Positions 7,185 to 16,408 of a stretch of DNA of 64,000 nucleotides are shown in pieces. This stretch comes from Phenylobacterium sp. NIBR 498073 (GTDB lineage Bacteria > Pseudomonadota > Alphaproteobacteria > Caulobacterales > Caulobacteraceae). The first letter of the stretch is position 1. Each line of letters opens with the position of its first letter. The DNA lies in the NCBI RefSeq assembly GCF_027286305.1, contig NZ_CP114599.1, positions 3,753,001 through 3,817,000 on the forward strand. Direction: 5' to 3'. The position numbers and the translations under genes are program-made. Under the pieces are notes generated by a model, which saw only the letters and a list, made by a program, of their open reading frames with translations, was not told where the DNA came from and searched no databases.

Positions 7185-10100
7185 GGCGTGATCCGGCTCT
7201 CGATCAGGTTCGCCAGCATGCGGACGTTCTGATCCTTGAGCATGCCCATATGGTCGCCTTCGACCCACGGCGTCTCGACGGTCGAGGGATTGGAGACCGC
7301 GCCCCAGCCGAGGGTCGGGTCGAGCTCCAGGGCGCGGCGCGCCAGCAGGCGCCGCGGCCGGGTGCGGAACAGGGTGACCGGCGCGCTGATCTTGCCGCCT
7401 TCGTACTTGCGGGCCGCGGCCATCCAGATGTCCTGCATGACCTGATAGCGCGAATGCGACAGGCTGGGGTTCTTGATGAAGGTGAGCCGGCGGCCGCGCA
7501 TGATCCGTCGACGCACGGCCCTGGCCCGCCGCTCGAAGAACAGCGGCAGCCCCTCGATCCGCAGCATCTGGAACTCGTCGAGCAGCCGCTCGCCCATCCC
7601 GAGCTTGACCGGCGGGCGGAACTCCTTGGCGAACCCCGGCGCATAGGTGTCGAGCACGAACAGCCGGTCGACCTGCTCGCCGGCCTCTTCAAGCTGGCGG
7701 GCCATTTCGAAGGCGGTCAGCGAGCCGCCCGAATAGCCGGCCAGCAGATAGGGGCCGGTAGGCTGATGCCGGCGCATGTAGCGAATGTTCGCGGCCGCCA
7801 TCTCCTCGATGGTCTCGTGCGGGGTGTGGCCGAGCACGCCGCGGGTCTGGAAGCCCACCACCGCGCGGTAGAGCCCAAGCTGCGCGCCGAGCTCCATGAG
7901 GTTGTTGACGTTGCCGCCGACGCCGCCGGCGATGAACAGCGGACGGTTGTCGCCTTCCGGTCCGGGATGGATGACCGCGCTGGTGTCCCACTCGGCGTCC
8001 GGATTGGTTTCCGTCGGCGGCGCCGGGCTCGTGGCGTCGAGCAGCGCCGCCAGCGCGCGCAGGGTCTGGTTGCTGAACAGGGTCGAGAGCGGCAGGTCGT
8101 GCCCGAACTCGCTGCGGACGCGATCGAACAGCCGCACCGCAAGCAGCGAGTGCCCGCCCATCTGGAAGAAGTTGGCGTCGGCCGAGATCACCTTCACGCC
8201 CAGGACGGCGGACCAGATCTTGGCCAGGCGGACCTCGGTCTCGCCGCGCAGCGTGGCGTCGGCGTCGTCCTCGGCGCCCTGGCTGCGCAGGGCCGGCAAC
8301 GCCCGCCGGTCCGGCTTGCCGTTGGCGTTGAGCGGGATTTCGTCCACCGCCACGAAGAAGGACGGGATGGCGAACTCCGGCAGGCGCGCGGACAGGAAGC
8401 CCCGCAGCTCGGCGGCCGGCGGCGCGGCGCCCTGGGCCACGAAATAGGCGGCCAGCACCTTGTCCGTCTGTCCCTCCGGCACCGGGGCGGCGACGACCGA
8501 CTGGCGAATGGCCGGATGGGCGTCCAGCGCCTGCTCGATCTCGGTCAGCTCGACCCGGAAGCCGCGGACCTTCACCTGGGTGTCGGCCCGTCCGAAGAAG
8601 CGCAGCACGCCGTCGCCGGGGTTCAGCACCAGGTCGCCGGACCGATAGAGCTTCAGGGTCGGATCCCAGGGGGCGGTGACGAATTTCTCGGCGGTCAGCT
8701 CCGGGCGGTTCCAGTAGCCCAGCGCCAGGCCGCGCCCGGCGATGCCCAGCTCGCCGATGATGCCGTCGGGCACCGGGTTCAGGTTCTCGTCGAGAATGTA
8801 GGACTGCGTGCCGGGGATGGCGCGGCCGATGGGCAGCGCCATGCCGCGGGACAGATCGGCCTGGGTGACCTTGTGCGCATTGGTCACGCAGCTTTCCGTC
8901 GGCCCGTAGCCGTTGATGACGACGACGTTCGGGCACGCGGCCATGACCCGTCCGACGTGGACGGGCGAGACGATGTCGCCGCCGACGATCACCTGCTTCA
9001 CGCTGGCGAAGGTCTGCGGGCGGACGTCGGCGATGGCGTGGAACAGGCCTGAGGTCAGCCAGAGGGTGTTGACCCCGTGGCTCTGGATGGCGTCGGCGAG
9101 CTGCGAGATCGACAGCGTCCCGTCCGGCGGCACGACGAGCGTCCCGCCATGCAGCAGCGAGGCGAACAGGTCGATGATCGAGGTGTCGAAGGCGAAGGCC
9201 GAGGAATGCAGCGTGACGGTCTTGTCCGACATTTCCAGCCAGTCGGTGTCGCACAGCATGCGGATGATCGAGCGGTGCGGCAGCACGACGCCCTTCGGCG
9301 TCCCGGTCGTGCCGGAGGTGAACATCACATAGGCGATGGACTCGCCGGTGACCTCGACGGCCGGCGCGGCGGCGGGCGCTTGCGGGAACTCGCGCCAATG
9401 AATGATGCGCACGCCCTCCTGCGCGGCCGCCGGGCAATCGCCGAGCAGCACCGTGATGCCGGTGTCGCGCGCCATGAAGCGCAGCCGGTCCTCTGGCAGG
9501 CTGACGTCGAACGGCGCGTAGCCGGCGCCGGCCTTCAGGACGCCCAGCACCGCGACCACCAGCGACAGCGAACGGTGGGACGAGATCCCCACCAGCTGCC
9601 CTGGGCGGACGCCCGCCCCGGCCAGCATCGCGGCCAGCGCGTCTGACCGCTGGTCGAGCTCGGCATAGGTCAGGGTCTGGTCGCCGAAGCGCACGGCGAC
9701 CTTGCCCGCGTGCGCGGCCGCGACGCCGCGGAAAACCTCGGTCACGGTCTGCGGCCCGGCGGCGCCCGGATCGGCGTGCTCGCCGCTGGCCGGGGCGACC
9801 TGGCGGCCATGCGACAGCAGGGCGGCCATCGGCCGGTCCATCGCATCCGGCGTCTCGGCGATCGCCCGCAGGAGCGCCAGCACGTTGCCGGCATGCAGCT
9901 GGATGGTGGCTTCGAGGAAGAGGTCGGTCTTGTAGTTCCAGGTCAGTTCGACCCGGCCGGGCGCGTCGAACTGATTGAAGAACAGATCGAAGAACTCGTG
10001 GCCGGTCGAATTGACCTCGATGCGGACGGGCGCGGCGCCGAGGGCGATGTTCTCCAGGTCGGCGAGGCCGTCGATATTGACCACCACCGGCGCCAGCAGG

Positions 10101-13100
10101 TGGCGCGCGGAACTGCGCGGCGCCTGCAGGTCGCGCACCAGGGCGCCGTGCGTGTAGTTCTGGTGCTCCACCGCCTCGAGCATGTCCCGGCGCGCCTGGC
10201 TCAGCAGGTCGCGCAGCGAGGCGCCGCGTTCGATGGTGGCGCGCACGGGCAGGAAGCTGACGCCGTGGGCGACGATGTCGTCCAGCCCGTGGGCGATCTG
10301 ACCGGCGACCGGGATGCCGACGGTCACGTCGGGAGAGCCCACCATCATCGACAGGTAGTAGCGGAAGCTGGCGAAGATCAGGTTGCGCAGCGGCGTGTCG
10401 GCCCGCTGCGCCACGCCGCGCAGGGCCGCTTCCAGCTCGGCGTCGAGCCGGGTGACGACCCGGGCCGCCGCGGTCGTCGTCGTCGCCGGATGCGGCTTGT
10501 CAAACGTCAGGTCCATGACCGGCAGCGAGCTGGCGTACTTGTCCAGCCAGAACCGGCGATGCGTCTCGGCCTCAGCCGATCCGCGCCATTGCGCCTCGGC
10601 CTCGACAAGGTCGCTGACGCCCTGGGCCGGCGGCAAGGCGGCCGCCCTCCCCTCGAGCGCCGCGGTGTAGAGCACGGCGAGGTCGCGCATCAGCACGCCG
10701 GCCGACCAGCCGTCGCAGACCATGTGGTGCACGATGAGCACCAGCTCCGAGCGCCCCTCCGGCAGCCGCAGCGACAGCACCCGCAGCAGCGGACCGCTGG
10801 CCAGGTCGAACGGCGCGCCGGCCGCATCGCGCAGCAGCGCATCGCGCTGCGCCTCGGCGAGCTGGCCGCCCAGCCGCGACAAGTCGTTCTCGCTCAGTTC
10901 GAAGCCGCCCTGCGGCCCGATGGTGAGCGTCGCGTTTTCGAGGTCGAAGGATGCGCGCAGCACCTCGTGCCGATCGACCAGCGCGTTGAGCGCCGTGCGC
11001 AAGGCGGGCAGCTCGATGGCGCCTGCGACGTGCATCGAGAAGGACAGGTTGTAGGCGATGAGTGTCGAGCGCTCGACAAGGATGCTGCCGGCGATCTCGC
11101 GCTGGCCCTCGGTCATGGCGACGCGCCGGGGCTCCAGGCTCCGCGGGGCGGCGGGAAGCTCGCTCGGCGCGCGCACGACCTGTTGGGGCGGGCTGGCGCC
11201 GGCCCCGAGCAGGGCTGCGAAGGCTTCCAGCCGCGGCGCCTCGAACAGCTTGCCGAGCGGCAAGGACACGCCGAACTCCTTGCGCACCCGGGCAATCATC
11301 CGCACCGCGTTCAGCGAGTGGCCGCCGAGCGCGAAGAAGTCGTCCTCCGGCGCGATGCCGGCGACGCCCAGGATGTCGCTCCAGATCGCGGCCAGCCGCG
11401 CGGTGACCGGATCGGCGATCTCCTGCTGCGGCCGGTTCTGGCGTTGCGGTTGGCCGGCCTCCGGGGTCTCCAGCATCGCCAGCCGGAGCAGGTCGATCGA
11501 AACCGGCGACACCACGATCTGACGGGCCGGGTGGTCGAAGACGCGCGCGAACAGCTCGGGCGCCTCCAGACGCCGGATGCCGGTGGACAGCACCTGGCTG
11601 CTGACGCTCTGACGCGGCTGCGCCCCCGCCAGCCGGCCGTCGGCGATCGCGCGCAGGGCGAAGTCGTCGAGCTGCACGAGCACCTCGCCGTCCGCGCCGC
11701 AGATGGCGACCTTGAACGAGGCGTAGCGCCCCTCCTCGCTGGCGATCAGTTCGCCATGGGCCACGAGACGGTCCGGCAGCGGCCCGAAGACCTGCATGCG
11801 GCCGATCGACATCGGCGCATAGAGGCCGCCGTTCAGGGGGACCAGAGCCAGGCCGACGGTCGCGGCCATGTCGAGCAGGGCCGGATGCAACGGGTGCAGC
11901 GCCAGGTCGCCGTGGAAGGCGTCGGACAGCGCGAATTCGCCGACGACCCGCTTCTGCGCCATGCGGATATCGCCGACGCAGCTCCAGCGCGGGCCGAAGT
12001 CGATCAGCTTGTTCTGCACCGGCTGACCGCTGACGACAGACACCGGCAGATCGGAAGCGTCGAGCGGCTCCGGGCGAGACGGCGGAGACTCCAGCGCGAC
12101 GATCCGGGCGCGCATGTGCTCGAGCGGCTCGGCGCTCATCGCCGCGCGGCTCTCGACGACCAGCTCATAGCCGTCCGGCGCGGGATCGAGCCGCAGCACG
12201 ACGCGGCGCGGCATGCGCTCGAAGGTCATGGCGGTGGCGAACTGCAGCGCGTCGAGCACGAACGGACGCTGGGCCATCACCGCGTTCGCCGCGGCGTAGG
12301 CGAGTTCCATATAGGCCGAGCCCGGCAGCACCAAGGCGCCGTTGACGACATGCTCGAGGACGCGCCAATCGGTCTCCGGATCGATCACGCTCTCGAACAG
12401 GATCGAGCCGTCGGCGACGTCCTTGCGGGCGCCCAGCAGGGGATCTCCCGCCGCCACCGAACCCGCGCCATAGGCGCGCGCGGCCATGCCGGTGTCGCGC
12501 CATGCGCCCCAGGCGATCGAGAACCCGTCCTTGCGGCTGGCCGCGATGGCCTCCAACGCGGCGTTAGCGCCCGCATAGGAAGTCTGACCTGCCCCGCCCA
12601 GCAGCACCGAGGTCGACGACACCACCGCGAAGAAGTCGAGGCTGCCGTCGGGGTAGAGCCGGTCAAGGGTCAGCGCCCCGATGAGCTTCGGTTCCATGAC
12701 GGCGAGCGCCGCGGCCAGCGGCTGGAGCGCCAGGGGCGCATCGTCGAGAACGCCGGCCGCGTGAACGACGCCGTTCGGCGCGCCGAAACGCTCGGCCGCG
12801 CTCTCCAGCGCGCGCGTGGTGGCCTCGGGATCGGCCAGGTCGACCGGGACGAACATCACCTCGCCGCCGAGCGCCTCGATTTCGGCGCGGAAGCTCGCGT
12901 CCTCCTCGGCGTGGCGCGACAGCACGATCAGCCGCGCCTGCGCCTTCTCCGCCAGCCAGCGGACCATCTCGCGGCCGATGCCGCCCGTGCCGCCGGTGAT
13001 CAGATAGACGCCGTTCTTGCGCAGGCGCTGCGGCAGGTCCCGCGGCTTGACCACCGGAGCGGCCTTGCGCGAGCGGACGAAGCGGCCGGCGCGCAGCGCC

Positions 13101-16100
13101 ACATGATCAGAGTCGCCCGGCGCGGCGGCTTCCGCCAGCAGCGCGTCCAGACCGGCGCCTTCGCCGACATCGACCAGCACCGAGCTCAGGCCCGGGATCT
13201 CGCGCGGGGCGACCCGGACCGGGCCGAGCAAGGCGGCGGCCTGCGGATTGACGAGCGGCTCGCCCGCGACGCTCGCCGCGCCCTGGGCGACGAAGGTCAG
13301 GTGCGTCGCCTGCTCCAGGTCGGCCTGCTGCAGCAGCCGGGCGAGAAGATAGGCGCCGGAGAACGCCGCGTCGGCGAGGGCGGGATCGAGCCCCCACAGA
13401 TAGAGGATGCGGGACGGCGGCGAGGGCAGCGCGTTGGCCAGCGCCTCGAAGTCGTCCTGCGCCTGCGGACGCAAGGTGAAGGCCTCGCCGGATCGGCCGA
13501 ACGCCGCGCCGGCGCGGACTGTGGCGAGGCGAGCGCCCGCGGCCCCCAGCCTCTCAAGCACCGCCTCGGACAGCGGATCGGCGCCGGCGAAGACCAGCCA
13601 GTCGCCGTCCAGCCTGGGCGGCCCGCCGCCCCGCGCCTGCTCGCTCCAGCCGAGCTCCTCGAACCATTCGGGAATGTCTGACCGACGGACAAGCTCAGGG
13701 GCTTCCTCGGCGGCTTCGCGGGCGGCGCCCCGACCCGGCTCGACCCAATGGCGATCCTTGGCGAAGGCGTAGGTCGGCAGCGAAACGCGCGCGCCGCCCG
13801 CAGGGACGGCCAGCGACCAGTCCACCTCGGCGCCGTTGGCCCAGACCCCGCCGAGCGCGGCGAGCGCGACTCCGGTCTCGTCGGTCGCATCGCGCGGACG
13901 CGGCGAGGAATAGAGCACCGCGCGCGGCGGAACCGGCACGTCGCAGGCTTCCAGCAGGGGGCCGAGCGTCTGGCCGGGCCCGACCTCGATGACGATGCTC
14001 GGCTCGCCCGCCAGGACCGTGCGGGCCGCGTCGGCGAAGCGCACCGTGTTGCGCAGGTGCTGCACCCAGTATTCGGTGGAGCTCAGGTCCTCGTCCTTGG
14101 CCCAGCCGCCGCGCATCGACGAGGCCATCGGCACGGTCGGCCGTTCGAAGGCCACGCCCTCGAAGCCGGCGCGGAACGGTTCGAGCTGGCCGTCCAGCTG
14201 CCGCGAATGGGCCGCGACCTCGATATGGATGCGCCGCGCTTCGACGCTGGTCTTGGCGAGGTCGGCTTCCAGCCGCTCGATGTCGGCGACCTGGCCGGAG
14301 ACCACCGTCGTTTCGGGGGTGTTGACGGCCGCGATATCCAGCCGGTCGCCGAGATGGGGCTGCACGCGCTCCAGGGACAGCGGGACGGAGGTCATCGCGC
14401 CGGCCGGCGCGGCGTCCATCACCTTGCCGCGCAGGGCGACGATCTTCAGTGCGTCGGCGAGCTTCATGGCCCCCGCCGCAACCGCCCCGGCATACTCGCC
14501 GACCGAGTGGGCGAGCACGGCGTCGGGCTTCACGCCCCAGGACAGCCAGAGCTGGGTATAGGCGTATTCGAGAATGAACAGCGCCGGAATCGCGTAGCTT
14601 GAGCGTTCGAGCTTCGCCTTGGCTTCGGCGTCGTCGCGCTCGCGGCGGAACATGATGTCATAGAGATCGGCCGGCGCGGTCGCCGGCAGGGCGGCGAAAC
14701 AGGCGCGCACGGCCTCGCCGAACACCGGGAACGCGGCCAGCATTCCGGCGCCGGCGCCCGGATACTGCGCGCCGCCGCCTGGATAGAGGAACACGATGCG
14801 CGGGGCGCTGTCCCCGGCGCTGCCCTGCTGGCGATAGGCCGAACTGCGCGCACTGACCGCCGCCTGCAGTTCCTGCGCGTTGCGGGCGGCGACCGTGAAG
14901 CGCTCGCCGAACGCGCGGCGGCCCTCCCGCAGCGTGAAGGCGACGTCGCGCAGGTCCGGGACCTCGCCGCCCAGCCAGCCGGCCCAGCGCTCGCGGGTGC
15001 GGTCGAGATCGGCCCGGGTGCGGGCGCTGAAGGAGAACAGCTTCCAGGCCCCGTCATCGGCCTGGGCGGCGCGGCGCGGCGCCTCCTCCAGGATGACGTG
15101 CGCATTGGTGCCGCCGACGCCGAGCGAGTTGACCGCCGCGCGCAGCGGGCCGCCGGGCTCCCAGGCGCCGCCCTGGGCGACCACATGGAACGGGCTGCCG
15201 TCGAAATCGAACCGGCTGTTGGGCGTGGAGAAATTCAGGCTGGCCGGCAGGGTGCGGTGACGCATCGCCTCTACGACCTTGATCAGGCTGGCCGCGCCGG
15301 CGGCGGTATCGAGATGGCCGATGTTGGTCTTGACCGACCCGATGCCGATCGCGGCCTTCGGCGCGGCGCCATAGACCTGCTGCAGGGCGGCCAGCTCGAT
15401 CGGATCGCCGATCGGCGTGCCGGTGCCATGCGTCTCGATGTAGGAGATGTCGCCCGGCGACACGCCCGACAGCGCCAGCGCCTCGGCCGCGGCCTCGGCC
15501 TGGCCGTCCACCGAGGGGGCCAGGTAGCTGGCCTTGCCCGAGCCGTCGTTGTTGACGGCGCTGGCCAGGATCACGGCCTTGATGTCGTCGCCGTCGGCCA
15601 CGGCGTCCTCGTAGCGGCGCAGCACCACCAGGGCCGCGCCGGAGCCGAACACCGTCCCCTTGCTGTCGTCGTCGAAGGCGCGGCAGAGGCCGTCCGGGGA
15701 TAGAATTTCGCCTTCGCTGTAGCGGTAGCCGACACGGTGCGGGAGCTCGATGGTCACCCCGCCGGCGAGGGCCATGTCGCATTCCATATTGAGCAGCGAG
15801 GAGATCGCCGTGTGCACCGCCACCAGCGAGGTGGAGCAGGCCGTCTGTACCGCCACCGACGGACCGGTCAGGTTCAGCAGGTAGGACAGCCGGGTGGTCA
15901 GGAAGTCCTTGTCGTTGCCGGTGTGGCGCAGCAGGAACAGGCCGATTTCCTCGACCAGGTCCGGATTGCTCAGCAGGTTGAACGGCAGATAGGCCTGCAT
16001 GCCCGAACCGGCGAACACGCCGATGCGGCCGTCGAACTTTTCCGGCACGTAGCCGGCGTCCTCGAAGGCCTCCCAGCCGCACTCCAGGAAATGCCGATGC

Positions 16101-16390
16101 TGCGGATCGAGGATCGAGGCCTCGCGCGGGGAGAACCCGAAGAAGCCGGCGTCGAAGCATTCCATGTCCGGCAGGACGTTGGCCACCCGCACATAGTTCG
16201 GATCAGCGAGCTGCTGGCGGCTGACGCCGCGGGCCAGCAGCTCGGCGTCGGTCAGGCGCTGCGCGGCGTTGCGCGCATCGCGCAACATCGCCCAGAACTC
16301 TTCGACATTGCGCGCCGCAGGAAATCGCCCCGCCCGTCCGACGATGGCGATCCGATTGCCGGGCGCCGCGCTCGCATCATGTCGATCCAC
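7106..16390 (-). CDS. Hybrid PKS-NRPS megasynthase (KS-AT-KR-DH-ACP-C-A-T-TE)
   Basis: A 3,094-residue type I PKS-NRPS. The ketosynthase (about 12-435) has Cys185 in TACSTS, His321 in HGTGT and His359 in NIGHL. The acyltransferase (about 530-840) has Ser629 in AHSVG. A structural KR half (about 900-1110) precedes the catalytic KR (about 1120-1300) with GGTGGIG, LDD (B-type signature, 1215-1217) and Tyr1272. The dehydratase (about 1335-1585) has His1347 and Asp1507. ACP Ser1692, condensation HHMVCDG (1888-1894), adenylation (about 2215-2700), carrier Ser2748 and thioesterase Ser2887/His3047 follow. Placing KR before DH is unusual for modular PKSs. It starts with GTG at 16390 behind GGGGAGGCGGGG, 18 bases after the NRPS gene, and so extends that product and releases it. 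Confidence 0.95.
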   Translation of the reverse strand: MDRHDASAAPGNRIAIVGRAGRFPAARNVEEFWAMLRDARNAAQRLTDAELLARGVSRQQLADPNYVRVANVLPDMECFDAGFFGFSPREASILDPQHRHFLECGWEAFEDAGYVPEKFDGRIGVFAGSGMQAYLPFNLLSNPDLVEEIGLFLLRHTGNDKDFLTTRLSYLLNLTGPSVAVQTACSTSLVAVHTAISSLLNMECDMALAGGVTIELPHRVGYRYSEGEILSPDGLCRAFDDDSKGTVFGSGAALVVLRRYEDAVADGDDIKAVILASAVNNDGSGKASYLAPSVDGQAEAAAEALALSGVSPGDISYIETHGTGTPIGDPIELAALQQVYGAAPKAAIGIGSVKTNIGHLDTAAGAASLIKVVEAMRHRTLPASLNFSTPNSRFDFDGSPFHVVAQGGAWEPGGPLRAAVNSLGVGGTNAHVILEEAPRRAAQADDGAWKLFSFSARTRADLDRTRERWAGWLGGEVPDLRDVAFTLREGRRAFGERFTVAARNAQELQAAVSARSSAYRQQGSAGDSAPRIVFLYPGGGAQYPGAGAGMLAAFPVFGEAVRACFAALPATAPADLYDIMFRRERDDAEAKAKLERSSYAIPALFILEYAYTQLWLSWGVKPDAVLAHSVGEYAGAVAAGAMKLADALKIVALRGKVMDAAPAGAMTSVPLSLERVQPHLGDRLDIAAVNTPETTVVSGQVADIERLEADLAKTSVEARRIHIEVAAHSRQLDGQLEPFRAGFEGVAFERPTVPMASSMRGGWAKDEDLSSTEYWVQHLRNTVRFADAARTVLAGEPSIVIEVGPGQTLGPLLEACDVPVPPRAVLYSSPRPRDATDETGVALAALGGVWANGAEVDWSLAVPAGGARVSLPTYAFAKDRHWVEPGRGAAREAAEEAPELVRRSDIPEWFEELGWSEQARGGGPPRLDGDWLVFAGADPLSEAVLERLGAAGARLATVRAGAAFGRSGEAFTLRPQAQDDFEALANALPSPPSRILYLWGLDPALADAAFSGAYLLARLLQQADLEQATHLTFVAQGAASVAGEPLVNPQAAALLGPVRVAPREIPGLSSVLVDVGEGAGLDALLAEAAAPGDSDHVALRAGRFVRSRKAAPVVKPRDLPQRLRKNGVYLITGGTGGIGREMVRWLAEKAQARLIVLSRHAEEDASFRAEIEALGGEVMFVPVDLADPEATTRALESAAERFGAPNGVVHAAGVLDDAPLALQPLAAALAVMEPKLIGALTLDRLYPDGSLDFFAVVSSTSVLLGGAGQTSYAGANAALEAIAASRKDGFSIAWGAWRDTGMAARAYGAGSVAAGDPLLGARKDVADGSILFESVIDPETDWRVLEHVVNGALVLPGSAYMELAYAAANAVMAQRPFVLDALQFATAMTFERMPRRVVLRLDPAPDGYELVVESRAAMSAEPLEHMRARIVALESPPSRPEPLDASDLPVSVVSGQPVQNKLIDFGPRWSCVGDIRMAQKRVVGEFALSDAFHGDLALHPLHPALLDMAATVGLALVPLNGGLYAPMSIGRMQVFGPLPDRLVAHGELIASEEGRYASFKVAICGADGEVLVQLDDFALRAIADGRLAGAQPRQSVSSQVLSTGIRRLEAPELFARVFDHPARQIVVSPVSIDLLRLAMLETPEAGQPQRQNRPQQEIADPVTARLAAIWSDILGVAGIAPEDDFFALGGHSLNAVRMIARVRKEFGVSLPLGKLFEAPRLEAFAALLGAGASPPQQVVRAPSELPAAPRSLEPRRVAMTEGQREIAGSILVERSTLIAYNLSFSMHVAGAIELPALRTALNALVDRHEVLRASFDLENATLTIGPQGGFELSENDLSRLGGQLAEAQRDALLRDAAGAPFDLASGPLLRVLSLRLPEGRSELVLIVHHMVCDGWSAGVLMRDLAVLYTAALEGRAAALPPAQGVSDLVEAEAQWRGSAEAETHRRFWLDKYASSLPVMDLTFDKPHPATTTTAAARVVTRLDAELEAALRGVAQRADTPLRNLIFASFRYYLSMMVGSPDVTVGIPVAGQIAHGLDDIVAHGVSFLPVRATIERGASLRDLLSQARRDMLEAVEHQNYTHGALVRDLQAPRSSARHLLAPVVVNIDGLADLENIALGAAPVRIEVNSTGHEFFDLFFNQFDAPGRVELTWNYKTDLFLEATIQLHAGNVLALLRAIAETPDAMDRPMAALLSHGRQVAPASGEHADPGAAGPQTVTEVFRGVAAAHAGKVAVRFGDQTLTYAELDQRSDALAAMLAGAGVRPGQLVGISSHRSLSLVVAVLGVLKAGAGYAPFDVSLPEDRLRFMARDTGITVLLGDCPAAAQEGVRIIHWREFPQAPAAAPAVEVTGESIAYVMFTSGTTGTPKGVVLPHRSIIRMLCDTDWLEMSDKTVTLHSSAFAFDTSIIDLFASLLHGGTLVVPPDGTLSISQLADAIQSHGVNTLWLTSGLFHAIADVRPQTFASVKQVIVGGDIVSPVHVGRVMAACPNVVVINGYGPTESCVTNAHKVTQADLSRGMALPIGRAIPGTQSYILDENLNPVPDGIIGELGIAGRGLALGYWNRPELTAEKFVTAPWDPTLKLYRSGDLVLNPGDGVLRFFGRADTQVKVRGFRVELTEIEQALDAHPAIRQSVVAAPVPEGQTDKVLAAYFVAQGAAPPAAELRGFLSARLPEFAIPSFFVAVDEIPLNANGKPDRRALPALRSQGAEDDADATLRGETEVRLAKIWSAVLGVKVISADANFFQMGGHSLLAVRLFDRVRSEFGHDLPLSTLFSNQTLRALAALLDATSPAPPTETNPDAEWDTSAVIHPGPEGDNRPLFIAGGVGGNVNNLMELGAQLGLYRAVVGFQTRGVLGHTPHETIEEMAAANIRYMRRHQPTGPYLLAGYSGGSLTAFEMARQLEEAGEQVDRLFVLDTYAPGFAKEFRPPVKLGMGERLLDEFQMLRIEGLPLFFERRARAVRRRIMRGRRLTFIKNPSLSHSRYQVMQDIWMAAARKYEGGKISAPVTLFRTRPRRLLARRALELDPTLGWGAVSNPSTVETPWVEGDHMGMLKDQNVRMLANLIESRITPQEGGATTLEMKDSIASVSPNLAKSA

Positions 16391-16408
16391 GTCCCCGCCT
16401 CCCCGATC

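Noticed and set aside
9710..13681. Plus-strand open frame of 1,323 codons
   Set aside because: It lies wholly antisense to the PKS-NRPS, is very rich in Arg, Gln and His, and shows no domain; this is typical of shadows of GC-rich codons.
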